DNA of 64,000 nt from Sclerurus mexicanus (taxonomy: Eukaryota > Chordata > Aves > Passeriformes > Furnariidae), in NCBI GenBank assembly GCA_013396755.1, contig VWZF01005468.1, forward strand, positions 1,336,927 to 1,400,926, given 5' to 3'. A program made the translations under genes and the position numbers. Positions 1 through 10,500 of this stretch are shown piece by piece. Every line of letters starts with the position of its first letter. Position 1 is the first letter of the stretch. A model generated the notes under the pieces. The model ran no database searches and was not told where the DNA came from. It saw only the letters and a list, made by a program, of their open reading frames with translations.

Positions 1-1123
1 GTGGGATTGAAGGGAAGGAGGCAGAGATGCAATCCCCATCTGCTGCTGCTGTGGTGACAAAAGCCCCTAATATAGGAGCTGTGATACAAGTATGACCATA
101 CTTGAACTCCTCAGTTTATTTTGCCCAGGAGAAGGCTGGAATGAGCTGGACTGCCAAGAGCAATACATGATAATATTGTTCTCTCATGCACCAGGAGCAC
201 TGACACCACAATGAAATATTTTTAAGGTAAAACCAGCTCTATTTTGGCCCCTGTTGTCTTGTGGTGTCTCTTAGTGCTGTAACCTGTATAGGGTGTACAC
301 AGTTGAGTTTGAAAGGTCAGATGAATTTCTCCTCTACTCTTTGGCTTTCAATACAGGCAGGTCCATTGAAACACGCCATGCTCAGCCCCTCTCCTTTACC
401 ATTCCTCTTAATACTCGGTGCCCATCTTCTGACTGCTCACCCTCAGCTCCCTTTTCCCCTCATCCTTTGCTCAGCGCCTCCCAGGCCTTTACAGTATCTT
501 CTCTATGGAATGAACCTGGGACTTATTTCCCTAAACAATTCTATTAGTTTTCAGTTTACATTAGTATGATTTATTTTTACATCAGCTGAAAGCTCAGACC
601 TTTCTATGATGACTTTGTCGTTACTCATCTACCACCGTTAATCATCACTTTTAATCTTAACATATAATGCTTTCCCCTCATGTTATTCATTACTGAACAC
701 TAGAACTTTGTTACAACAGACCTCAAATTCACCTTTTCACCCTTGAAAGGCAGAAATTGCATTTCTGAACATATTGCAGGCATTTATTTCGACACTAGCT
801 ACTCCTGTTCAGAAAAAAAGATGCCAGTACCAACCTTTTACTCTCTTCTGTCCTCCAGTAAGAGGAAGGGCAATTCAGACAAGGCAAGAGGTCTTTGTGC
901 TGAACTTCCTCCAGCAAAAGACAAGAACTAAGGACAGAAACAAGTCCCCTCACTACAGATTTATGTAACTTGTAGGATTTGGCTCCTCTGAAGTCCAAGC
1001 TGAAGAAAGTTCTCCCCTCCTGCAGAAATTTCTCAGAGCAGATATTACTCAATCTGGCCCCTGGTAAAGCAGGAGGTGGCAGGAGCAGCAGGACACACTC
1101 TCTGATGTCTGAAGAGTACTTAC
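1..1123. other. TMCO1 intron 2, left edge
   Basis: No exon, RNA gene or clear repeat is recognisable. The third TMCO1 coding exon is not present here on the minus strand. Confidence 0.5.
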
Positions 1124-1201
1124 ATTTCTTGCTCTGCTTTTCCACTTCAGCCTTTAATCTCTTGTATTTGTCTGTTCGGTAAACCAGCACCCAAGTGATA
1201 C
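1124..1201 (-). CDS. TMCO1: TMCO1 coding exon 2
   Basis: This 78-nt exon encodes (G)ITWVLVYRTDKYKRL and onward to KQSKK. It completes membrane segment 1 and begins the charged helical region. The acceptor is TTTCAG|GT and the donor is AAAT|GTAAGT. It ends one base into the next codon, consistent with the Leu that follows in vertebrate TMCO1. Confidence 0.95.
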
Positions 1202-2498
1202 CTGAAACAAACACTCAGCAAGTAAAGACCTCCTGCAACAGCAGTGACACAAGTGAGCAAATGCACATGCAAAAATTAAACATTATGGCTACAAACCCAG
1301 GTTACAGCACAGCCAAGGCAGCACAAAGCACCAGCAAGATGTAACATCCCTTTCCTTCAAATCCTCCTCCCCTGTTCCATGTAAAATGGAACTATAAAAT
1401 AAACTATATATAGAACTAAAAAAACTTTTTAGTTTTTAATTTTATATATAGACTATACATCAAAAAAATGTCTTCAGAAGTGACCAGCTTCAGTTCCTTC
1501 ATGCTCTGATGTTTAAGGTGACCAACAGGTGGTACATATAAGGCTGATTAAGGCAATAAACACCTTTCTGTTCTGCGTTTTCACAGGACCTAATTAAGGC
1601 CTGAGGAATAATTCCTGCTCCTACCAGGACCTGTAGAGAGCTCCTCCAGTCTAAATCCCTGCACTTAAACGTGACAAAACCAAGTTGTATCACAAGTGCA
1701 GGACCACTGGTTTGTGAGCAGCTCAACGTCAGCTTCTAGAAAAACCTTTTGGCGCCTTTTTTTTTTTGTCTTTGCCTTGACAGCAGGGCTGTGCTGCCGA
1801 GTGCCTGGAATCACCAGCTGCATGGGAGGGAACCCTGCAAACACTTTTGACGTCCAGAAGGCTCCTGCTGTGAGAGGCAAAGGATGTGAACACAAAGTAA
1901 CCTCAAATACCACGAGGTCTCCCAGAAGGCAAGTGTCATATTCCTCTGGAATTTCCTTGGATGCAGAGAGATGGTGTCTTGCAGCTCTGGGATGAAGGTT
2001 TGGGGGCACAGGGGATGAAGGGGATTCAGGGATATATCTCAGTGCCAGAAAGAGGCTTGTGACTCCCCCAAAGAGGCATCTACCCGACCCGTTCTTAAAA
2101 AGCTGCGCCTATTTCAACCATTTAAAAATAAAAAGCTTTTCCGAGCAGCCCAAGCCACCATCGTTGCGAGTTCAGGCGGTTTCTTCATATCCTTCCCACA
2201 ACACTACGGTGGAAAACCACCACGTCCTCCTCCGTCTTCCCCCGCTCCTTCTAGAGGAAACAAACCCAGCCCCTCTGCACCACAGCGCAGCGCTGTCCGG
2301 GGTTTATTCACCGCTGACCCCGGGGGTGTCCGCGGGGCTCAGCCGGCCCTAAGTCATTCAGCCCCGGCGCCCCCAGTCCCGCCCCTCCTGGCGCTCGGGC
2401 AGCCGCCGCGGCGCCCCCCGCGGCTCACCCTCGGCCAGCAGCGCGGTGCAGACGGAGATGAAGACGATGAGGAGGGTGTCGGCGAACATGGTGCTCAT
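1124..2498 (-). CDS. TMCO1: TMCO1, first two coding exons (partial, continues off the left edge)
   Basis: TMCO1 is an ER-membrane protein of the Oxa1 superfamily, described as a calcium-load-activated channel and as part of a ribosome-associated translocon. Two minus-strand coding exons are visible: 2498-2429 (MSTMFADTLLIVF... to LLAE) and 1201-1124 (ITWVLVYRTDKYKR... to KQSKK). Joined, they give the first 49 residues of the vertebrate protein, which is usually about 188 residues. They contain the first membrane segment (about residues 7-32) and the start of the basic coiled-coil region. Both junctions are canonical: GAGG|GTGAGC, TTTCAG|GT, and AAAT|GTAAGT. I chose the ATG at 2498 because the open frame above it has only a GTG. 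The remaining exons must lie left of position 1, since I see no continuation in 1-1123. The gene is head-to-head with UCK2, as in other vertebrates. Confidence 0.95.
1202..2428. other. TMCO1 intron 1
   Basis: This is ordinary intronic DNA. The only structure seen is an AT-rich stretch near 1395-1455. It contains a perfect 9-bp inverted repeat (1414-1422 and 1426-1434, 3-base loop) between TATATA blocks. Confidence 0.5.
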
Positions 2499-2760
2499 GG
2501 TGGTGCCGCTGCCACCCCGGAACTGCACCCGCCACCCGGAAGCTGCCTCTCCGCGTTGCCTAGCAACCACCGGAAGTGGCCGGCGGCCTTTTCCGGCTGG
2601 CGGGGCCGACTGGGCAAAGAGCGGCGGGGAGGGCGGGGGCGGGGCAAGTGCGGGATGGCGCTGTCTGATTGGTCGAGGCGGCTGTCAATCTTGCCGCGGG
2701 GCCACGCCCTCCGGCGGGGCTGAGGGGGCGTCCCTATCATGGCGGCGGGGCTGAGGGGAT
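2350..2760. promoter_or_regulatory. TMCO1: CpG island and promoter of TMCO1
   Basis: This GC- and CpG-rich block surrounds the TMCO1 start. On the minus strand upstream of the ATG there are two ETS-type CCGGAAG cores (near 2535-2541 and 2569-2575). There is also a dyad-symmetric X-box-like GTTGCCTAGCAAC (2555-2567), GGGCGGGG boxes (2630-2645) and a CCAAT box in reverse (2668-2672). No TATA box is evident. This is the architecture of a TATA-less housekeeping promoter. The site calls are motif matches only. Confidence 0.7.
2429..2498 (-). CDS. TMCO1: TMCO1 coding exon 1
   Basis: This exon holds 70 coding bases: 23 codons plus one base. It encodes the start Met and most of the first hydrophobic segment. 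The donor on the minus strand is GAGG|GTGAGC at 2428-2427. The remaining base joins GT of the next exon to make Gly. Confidence 0.95.
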
Positions 2761-2814
2761 GAGGGATGAGGGCGGGGCTGCTTCGGCACCCCCCGGTCCC
2801 ACAGCATCGCAGAA

Positions 2815-3035
2815 CCCCTGTGGTTGCAAAAGACCTCCGGGATCATCGAGTCCAGCCTGTGACCCAACACCCCCTTGTCAACTAGACTATGAGTCTGTCC
2901 TTACACGCCCTCCGGGGACGGTGATTCCACTGCCCCCCTGGGCATATCCTTCCAATGTCTAATGGCCCTTTCAGTGAAGAAATCCCTCCTGATGTCCAAT
3001 CTCGGCCTCCCCTGGTGCAGCCTGGGCCTGTAAAG
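2815..3035 (-). mobile_element. CR1 LINE fragment, antisense
   Basis: The text matches the antisense CR1 3' region familiar from bird genomes: 'gatcatcgagtccagcctg', then 'gtgacccaacac', then 'ggtgattccactgcc', then 'cagtgaagaaatccctcctg'. It lies just upstream of the TMCO1 CpG island. Confidence 0.8.
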
Positions 3036-3172
3036 TCCGGGTGCCTGCTGGGATGTGGTGCCTGGAGTGGCTCAGAGGGGAAGATGCACAAAGCTGTCTG
3101 CTTTCGCTCAGCATACCCCTCCCAGAGTTTGGCTTAGGACAGCCTTCCTGGTCTCTAAAACTCTGCCCTGCC

Positions 3173-3307
3173 TGAATGGAAGTGTCCAAGGCCAGGCTGG
3201 GTGGGCTTTGGAGCAACCTGGCCTAGTGGAAGGTGTCCCTGCCCATGGCAGGGTGTTGGGATGAGATGATCTTTAATGTCTCTTCCTACCTAAACCATTC
3301 TATGAAT
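3173..3307 (+). mobile_element. CR1 LINE 3' end
   Basis: It contains the sense-strand CR1 tail: 'ggctttggagcaacctggcc', 'ggtgtccctgcccatggcag' and 'aaaccattctatgaat'. Confidence 0.85.
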
Positions 3308-3310
3308 ATC

Positions 3311-5944
3311 CTGTTAGTGCATCCCACCAGGAGGCATTTTTTGTGATCAAATACTTAGGAATATTGTTGCCTGCCCTTTACCAGGGGCTGTTGCTGTCCC
3401 ACACGCCCCTCGTACAGCCAGAAGTGGAGTACAGCATTCCCCAATTCACAGGGCTGGAAGCAGGGAATTACATCTCCCATTGCTCTGTGTGTGTAAAATA
3501 TTCATGGATGGGATGAGACTAAAGAAGAACATTAATAAGGACAGTGCAATAATGGCAAGGTTTTGGCAGAGAGACTAATTGACTTTTATTGAGGCTCTAG
3601 CGGTTACACCTGGAGCAGCAGAACTAGACCAAATCCACGGGTTCTAACGGGGTGAGGAGACCTAGAAAGCAGAAATACAGAAAAGGAAACAGGGCAGGCA
3701 GGGAAGGCAGGTTTGTGCCTGTCCTTACATAACAGAGGAGTTTGCTGTCGGTGACAATGATGCGCTGTGGGATTACATGGGCAGAGCTGAGTGAAAAACA
3801 GGGATGGTAAAAAGCCTATCACCCTTAAACCATCCAGGAAGTGGGTGAGAAAGTATAGTTCAGAGAAGACGGTGAGAGCATGAGGTTAGACAACAAACAA
3901 CCCCTCTGGAGCCTGGTGACATGCACATGAGGAAACATGAGAGCCACATGTGTGCAGGTGGCTGCCAGTGAGTCACTCACTGAAAGCTGGAGATAAGCAC
4001 CCAAGGAAAGTCCCGGTGCTGTCTCTAGGCACAGTGAGCTTTCTGCAACATCAGGGGAGAACCAAAAACTGAACGTCAGCAATGAGAGTCCGGTGGGACT
4101 TGGAGCCATCAGGGAGACAGGGATGAAATGAAGGACAGATATTTCAGTTTAGGGTGAGCAGTGGGAAGACTTTGACAACTGATGATGTAGCAAGACTTGT
4201 GATATACAGAAGAAATTCATTACTTGTGAGGGCGATGAGGCACTAGAACATATTGCCCAAAGAAGCTGTGGCTGCCCCATCTCTAGAAGTGTTCAAGGCC
4301 AGGTTGGATGAGGCTTGGAGCAAATTTGTCTAGGGAAGGTGTCCCTCCCCATGGCAGGGGGTGGAATAAGTTGAGCTTTAAGGTCTCTTTGAACACAGGC
4401 CATTCTGTGATTCTCTATTATATTGTGCTCTCCTGTGTGCCACCTCATGCACTTCCCTGTGCTGTGTGCCATCCTCCACCCTTTCTCTCTCTCTTTAGAC
4501 CTCCCTGGCTTTCCTGGTTGTGATATGTATCGGCATCAATCAAAACAGTATTTTTAAATAGTTTCTCTTATAGTGCTATGGCAAATGATTCACACAGTAT
4601 CAGTTACTGATACTGAACGTGGTGTTTTGGCAAAGCCAGGCCAGGAGGAGACAGTGACATGAACCTCTTTCCCTTCTAGTGCCCGTGCTTTGAACTGAAG
4701 GTAGAGGTGACACGGTCTCTTTGTAATTTCATCCTGTCGTTTTCAATCACACCAGGATCCTTATCAGCAGGGTTTTATCAGACAACAGACAGCATATTAC
4801 TCTCAATGGCATTTCCTTTTTAAAACAGCATTCTGTGCTTTGATCAACTTGTAAAGGACAGATGAGAGTTGGGTGCAGTTTGATTCGATGTAACAGCCTG
4901 GGATATGAGAAAAAGTATTGGCATAATACACAGTTCTGGACACACGAGTTAAGGGCCAGCACAGTCTATAAACATTCTAGATATAGCAGAGGTTATATTT
5001 ATGGAGGTAACCTTGAAAGCAGATTAGAGAGGCACATGTCCCAGTAGAGTTCATATACTGAAGTCTCCAGACTTAAACTGAAGAAAAGATTCAGTCGCTT
5101 TGCAGCTGACCAGCAGCTAGGAAAAGAGCATGTAAAGTTTTGAGGAAAGGTGCTATCTAAAAGTAACTGGGACTTGGATTTAATTCACTTCCAGTTTATA
5201 GCCCTGGCCTGGTTTTGAAAGAGCCATTGCAAGCTCTTCTTGTGTTCTATATAAATAAGCCTTGGATATCCGAAGCTTATGCCCCTCCAGGGCCCATCAA
5301 GAGGTATTTACGCATCCTTCTCCCTGCAGGTGTGTCTGCTCCTGCCACATGTCAAGCAGTAAGGGTGGTGGTGGAGGTGAAATGCCACAATGGGCATCCT
5401 ACAGAGATGCTCAGGATGGACAGCACAGCTTGAAACAGCTGCAGCACAGCAGAGGGTTTGGTCTGTCCCCAAGGAGGGCAGCAGCGAGCGTTGGCACAAG
5501 CAGGACCAAAGAACCTGGAGGTCTCGCTGTACTGAGGGGGTTTTACCATTCAGACATGGCCATGTCAGTGCAGGGGTAAGAAGAAGAGCTGTGAATAGCT
5601 TGCAGGGCCTGCTGGTGTGTGCAGGAGCTGTACCCATGTTCCACGCTTGGAAACTGGCATGGGGCCATGGGAATCCACTGGAACTCATCCCCGCAGGAAG
5701 TTCTCATCCACATATAGCACTTCCTCCCCCAGCAGCGGCCGCGTGCAGTGCCACGCTCCCATGGCACAAGCTACAGTCTGTGGGGCACTGTTGGAGAGGA
5801 ATTGGGTGGTTGGTGGAGATGGGCCATGACTTCCTAGGAGATCCTCTCTCCCATCCTGCCTCATGAGAGCTGGGATGTGGGACCTGTCTGGCAAACATTT
5901 CCACACCTGTTTCACTCTATTGAAGTGGGAAGTTAAAAACCTAA
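3311..5944. other. TMCO1-UCK2 intergenic region
   Basis: No gene is recognised. Apart from the CR1 tail at 4256-4416, this is non-repetitive sequence. Several overlapping open frames near 5210-5915 lie on both strands and show no family motif. Confidence 0.5.
4256..4416 (+). mobile_element. CR1 LINE 3' end
   Basis: The diagnostic CR1 tail is present: 'gaagctgtggctgccccatc', 'gttcaaggccaggttggatg', 'ggtgtccctccccatggcag' and 'ggccattctgtgattct'. Confidence 0.85.
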
Positions 5945-5954
5945 ATAAAAGTTC

Positions 5955-6775
5955 TGATCCTATGAGCAGTGCTGGGAGGAACCTTGGGGCATTGCTTGGG
6001 CCATCTCCTGCCTCAATGCAGGATCAGCTCTAATAAACACTTTCCACACAGGAGCTTGCCTAGAGCTTTTTTTCCCTAAATTCTCTGTGGTGGAGAGTCT
6101 TTACTCTTCCTAAACAACATATTCTAGTACTTAACCATTCTGACACTTAGAAAATATCCCTGAACAACTATCCTGAATGGCCCTTCTTACAGTGTTGAGC
6201 TGGCAACATTTTGTTCTAATCCCCATGGGTAAGATAAAGGTATTCCCTTCCTGTTTGTGGAAGCCTTTTATGTATTTGGAAATGGTTATCATGTCCCCGC
6301 AGCCTTACAGCCCTGCAGAGACCTTCCCCAAACTAAACACGGATGGTTCCTGCAGTCCTTCTGCTAAGGCAGACCCCGGCAGTCTCTCCATCAAGCCTCA
6401 CCTTTCTCAAAACACAGGTACCTGCCAACATTTATATGCGCCAGTGGGATGTTTGCCTTTTTCACAGCAGCAGCAGCACCACGAATTGACTCTTTGATCC
6501 ACTGTACTCTGGATCTTTATCTGTAAAAGGCCTCCCATCTCGAATTTTCCCAGATCCTTATCCCTACCTAAGTACACTACTTTGTACTTGTGCGCATGGA
6601 TTTGCACCCTATATTTTGCCAAGCCTTTTTTCCATTTTGTGGAGAGCATTTTGACTTTGAATCCTGGCCTTCAGAGCACTCACAGCTCTTCCCAGTTCCA
6701 CTTGACAAAGACATACACATCATTTTTATTCCTCATTTTGGGTCATTAATAAGCATTTCTAAGTGCTCACAGGAC
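5955..6775 (-). mobile_element. Old CR1-like LINE fragment, antisense
   Basis: The arrangement resembles older avian CR1 subfamilies read antisense. A block on 'ccatctcctgcctcaatgca' is followed by 'atggttatcatgtccccgca' and a run ending before 6790. It is more diverged than the neighbouring copies, so boundaries and family are uncertain. Confidence 0.5.
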
Positions 6776-6789
6776 CGGGGCCCAGGGTG

Positions 6790-7385
6790 GGTGGGAGAAT
6801 CACAGACTCTTTAGGGCTGGAAAAGACCTCTGAGATCATTGGGTCCAACTCTTAACCCAGCACTGCTGTGTTCACCGCTAAACTGTGTCCCCAGGTGCCA
6901 CATCTGCACAGTTCTTGAACACTTCCAGGGATGGTGATTCCACCATTTCCCTGGGCAGTCTGTTCCAATGCCCGATCACCCTTTGGGTAAAGAAATTTTT
7001 TCAAATATCCAATCTGAACCCCCTTGGAACAACCCGAGGCTAATTCCTCAAGTTACTTGTGGGAAAAAGGCCAACCTCCACCGGGCCAGAAGCTCCTTTG
7101 AGGGAGTTGTAGAGCGCAATAAGGTCTCTCTGAGCCTCCTTTTCTCCAGGCTGAGCTCACCCAACCACTCATCAGACTCGTGCTCCAGACTCTTCCTCAG
7201 CTTTTCTCCCCTTCTCTGGACTCGTTCCAATACCTCAAATGCCTTTATTGCCGTGAGGGGCCCAAAACCGATCCCCACGATTCAAGGTGCCCTCCCCAGT
7301 GCCCAGTACAGGGGGGGATAATCACTGCCCATGTCCTGCTGGCCACAATAGAAGCCAGGATACCCTTGGCCTTTTCGGCCAGCGC
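6790..7385 (-). mobile_element. CR1 LINE fragment, antisense, abutting UCK2
   Basis: A long antisense CR1 copy begins at 'gagaatcacagactctttag'. It continues through 'tccagggatggtgattccac' and 'cctccttttctccaggctga' to 'ccaggatacccttggccttt'. Its right edge lies only about 70 bp upstream of the UCK2 start codon, so the UCK2 5' flank here is partly CR1-derived. Confidence 0.85.
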
Positions 7386-7453
7386 GGGGGGACACACACA
7401 ATGGAAGTTCTGTCGGGGACCACCGCGGTGCGCCCCCATTGCTGCCTGGGGTG

Positions 7454-7520
7454 ATGGCGAGCGGCCAGAGAAGCGAGGGGGCCGGTGCGGGACACGGTGC
7501 GGGCGCTGCGGGCGGCTTTG
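7454..7520 (+). CDS. UCK2: UCK2 coding exon 1 (partial)
   Basis: This is inferred rather than matched by homology. An ATG with G at -3 and +4 opens a Gly/Ala-rich leader of 22 residues ending in GGF, which then runs into the gap. In vertebrate UCK2 a Phe near residue 21 immediately precedes the LIGVSGG P-loop segment, so length and the final residue fit. Exon 2 begins in phase 0 with SSVC, as expected after ...SGK. Confidence 0.75.
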
Positions 7521-10500
7521 NNNNNNNNNNNNNNNNNNNNNNNNNNNNNNNNNNNNNNNNNNNNNNNNNNNNNNNNNNNNNNNNNCCTTCTGCTTCCCGG
7601 CCGGGGCCCTGCGCCCCCCGTCCTCACCGGGAAGGTGGGTGGGGGTCCAGCCGGGGAGGGGGCAGCGAGCAGAGCTGGGGCCGTGCGGGGTGAGGGGGGA
7701 GGCGGCATCCCCTTGCAGAATGGTCCCCTCTCCGGCTGCGGTCAGCGCTTCGCCGTCCCCCTTCACCTGCACACTGGTCCCCCGGGGGGCTGCCCGCCCC
7801 ACAGGCGCGATGCAATCCTTTAATTTCTTTGAAAATTGTTTTTTTTTCTTAATTTTTTTTTTTTTGCAATGGTGCCGGCCGTGCATGGGTGGTGGTGGTG
7901 ATGGGTGCCCTTCCCTGCCCGGCTTCGGGAGCGGGGGATTCTGCAGCAAATGCTGACTCACAGCGGCAGCAGGACCTCCTGGCTGCCGTGCCGGGAGGGG
8001 CTGGCCCTTGGCAGCGGCAGGTGGGACCGGGCAGGGCAGAGCGGGGCCGGGGCGATGCGGGTGTTCCCGGCAGGCTGCTGCGCCCACGCTGCAGCACCTT
8101 TCACCATTTCGCTTGGGTTATTTCACACGGGGGTATGTGTGTGTGTATGTGTGATTTTATTTGTATAACCTGAGCTAGGTCGCTTTCTCTCCCGATATGA
8201 AAAGAAAATTACTCCCCCCCCTTAAGAGCTGTAAAACCAGCTCCACAGCTCATCAGCCTTTCTATGCAGGGCGGCACGTTCCACCTCCGTGTTTTAAGAG
8301 ATGTTTCGGAGAGCATGAATAGGTTTGGAAGTAGCTATACCTTTTGAAATATTTCCTGCCAAGGAAACTGAATGTGGGCCGGCACAGAAGGAGGGATGAG
8401 CCTTTTATCTCTGGTTTGTTTTGTGTTCAGAGAGGGAACCTCTTTTTTTTTCTCCCTTGAAGGACGGCACAACTGAACTGCTGTATCTCAGCCCAGTGTT
8501 TAAGCATGTACCTCTGAGTACCCTATTGATTCTTGGACTGCTGTTGCTGCTGCAAGAGGGAAAAAATCCAGCTATAACAGGGGAGAGATGGTGAGAGAGG
8601 ATGCAATCTCCTCCAGCGGGAACCGAAGCTGGATTGTTCCTGCAGAACAGCTCCTGGTGACTCAAACACACTGGGTTTGTCTGTTCTCTGATGCGTGGGT
8701 CTGCCTCTCTGTAGTTGTCCCAATAGCATTGTGTCTGGCGCTGCTGAACTGTTATGTCTCCGAACACGGTGTCTCAGGCCCACAAGGTAAAAGCAGTGAT
8801 TACAGTACAATACGCTACAGTGGTTCTCAACTTCAAAGGGAAAATGCTTAATAGCAGCAGGCTGCCTTAGTAAAAATATATAGGGAAGTGGCTCTTTCTA
8901 GCAAGGGAGATGTTACTAACTGGCTTTTCCTGTCTCTCAGCTTTGATTTTTTGCCCCCCTCCCAGTGATTGCTGGCTGCTAAAAACCTCTGTGCAGTGTT
9001 GCCCGTTGAAGGGAATCCTGCAGAACATAACAAAGTTGGTGGGGAAAGAATGCAAGAAATATGCTGGTGGGGAAAAAAAAGCACAAGCTTTCACAAGGAG
9101 AAGCAACGGGAGAAAAAAAAGGACTTGGGGCTTGGTTCACAGACCCTCAGCTCCACATGTGGTGCAGATGCGAGGCAGGGGTGCAGAGGGGCAGTCCCCC
9201 ACCTGTGCCAGGTGCTGCAACACACTCTGGGAGAGCAGTGGTGGGGTTGATGTGCTTAGCTAAGGGCTTGCCTGCAGCTAAAATCCAGCCCAGGGACTGC
9301 TGTGCTGGTGTGCTGTCTCTGGGTGAAATCAAAGTGCTAGAGGGAAAGTGAAGCAGGCACCTTTCCCACTGGGAAAGTGACAAATCCATTCAACTCGCCT
9401 TGACACCAATTGAGGGTTGTTGTCACAACACACCCCTTTGGCAGCACACCAGAAGATAACGGAAGGGAATTTGCCTTCCAAGGGCCCCCCCCCCCAGCTC
9501 CTCCCACTGCTGCTTTTGACTTTGAGATGGGGGCAAAAAAGGCTTCACAGTCCCCCCCATCCCTTTTGGTGCAGCAGCATGGTCAGGCTCTGGAAGGAAG
9601 GGACCGTGTTTGTAGCTTGCCATGACCTGTGTCCCATGGTGCCCTGGGGAAGCTGGTGTTGGAAGCAGCTGGCCTTCCCAGAATGCTGGGTGGTGTTTGG
9701 CTGGTATTCCTTAAAGGCAGATCTGTGAGAACTCAAGCTCAAAGGCTGAGTGCTGTTCCCTAGTGAGCTAAAGAGGCTTGAGCAACTTTGGCCACTCAAA
9801 TAGGAGGTGGACCCTGAGTGCTCTCCTGGTTTTTGGCTCTGAAGGGAAATCTGGACTGTGTTGAGAGCAAAACTGGGGAGCTGCAGAGGTCCAGGGCAGG
9901 CTGGGATGCTGCAGCCTCTGTGAGGGCAGCGCCAGCTGTGCTGTGCCTGTTTTGAGTTAGCTCAGCTGGGACAGGCTCTTCACAAAAGCTTGCTGGGAGG
10001 CAGCATTTCTTACACTGTCCCCCAAAATCCAAGCACTGTGCAGCCTGCGCAAAGCTTGCTGTGGTTCCCTGGGGTGAAGGAGATGACATGGCATTAAGAC
10101 CCCCTCCTCCTGAGTCAAAGCTGGAGATGACTGCAACTGCCTCATTTTCTCAGAGGGATTCCCAAGGCTGGCTGTAGCATTTTCTTTCATCCTAAGCACT
10201 TTCAAGTGCTCTGTTAAAGTTCTTGTTCTCCTCTTACACCTATGGTTTTTGTGCTAACAGTTTCTTCCCTCCTTCCTGCAAGAGATCCCTGAGTGCCTGG
10301 ACTGCAGCGTGTGAGGCAGGCAGCCAGGCTGCAGGCCTGGAGGAGAGTTCAGTGAACTGACTACTAAGTTGAGCTGGGAAGTGTTGAGATATGTCCTTAA
10401 GTTCTTTCCGTGTCCTCACTTCAGCTTAGCTGCTGGGACCTTGTAGCTCTGCCAGTGGTGCTGGAGCAGCTCGCTCCCAGCAGCAGTGGGAGCATCTGGT

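Larger units (their letters stand above)
7390..8095 (+). promoter_or_regulatory. UCK2: CpG island at the UCK2 start
   Basis: This GC- and CpG-rich block spans the UCK2 first coding exon and the start of intron 1. It is interrupted by the 65-base gap. No TATA box is visible upstream of the ATG. The left side is bounded by CR1 sequence. Confidence 0.6.

Noticed and set aside
2499..2570. In-frame N-terminal extension of TMCO1
   Set aside because: The open frame upstream of the ATG at 2498 begins only with GTG, and the sequence is promoter-like (ETS and X-box motifs).
5215..5915. Cluster of overlapping ORFs up to 158 residues between TMCO1 and UCK2
   Set aside because: They overlap on both strands and several frames, show no family motif, and have no splice-supported partners.
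7610..7640. Possible UCK2 exon 1 donor after the gap (GGGAAG|GTGGGT)
   Set aside because: The codons before it do not read the expected Thr-Ala-Ser-Gly-Lys. The true donor is more likely inside the gap.
7180..8087. ORFs of 258 and 280 residues spanning the gap at 7521-7585
   Set aside because: They exist only because N codons are translated as X. Apart from the UCK2 leader frame they are not coding.
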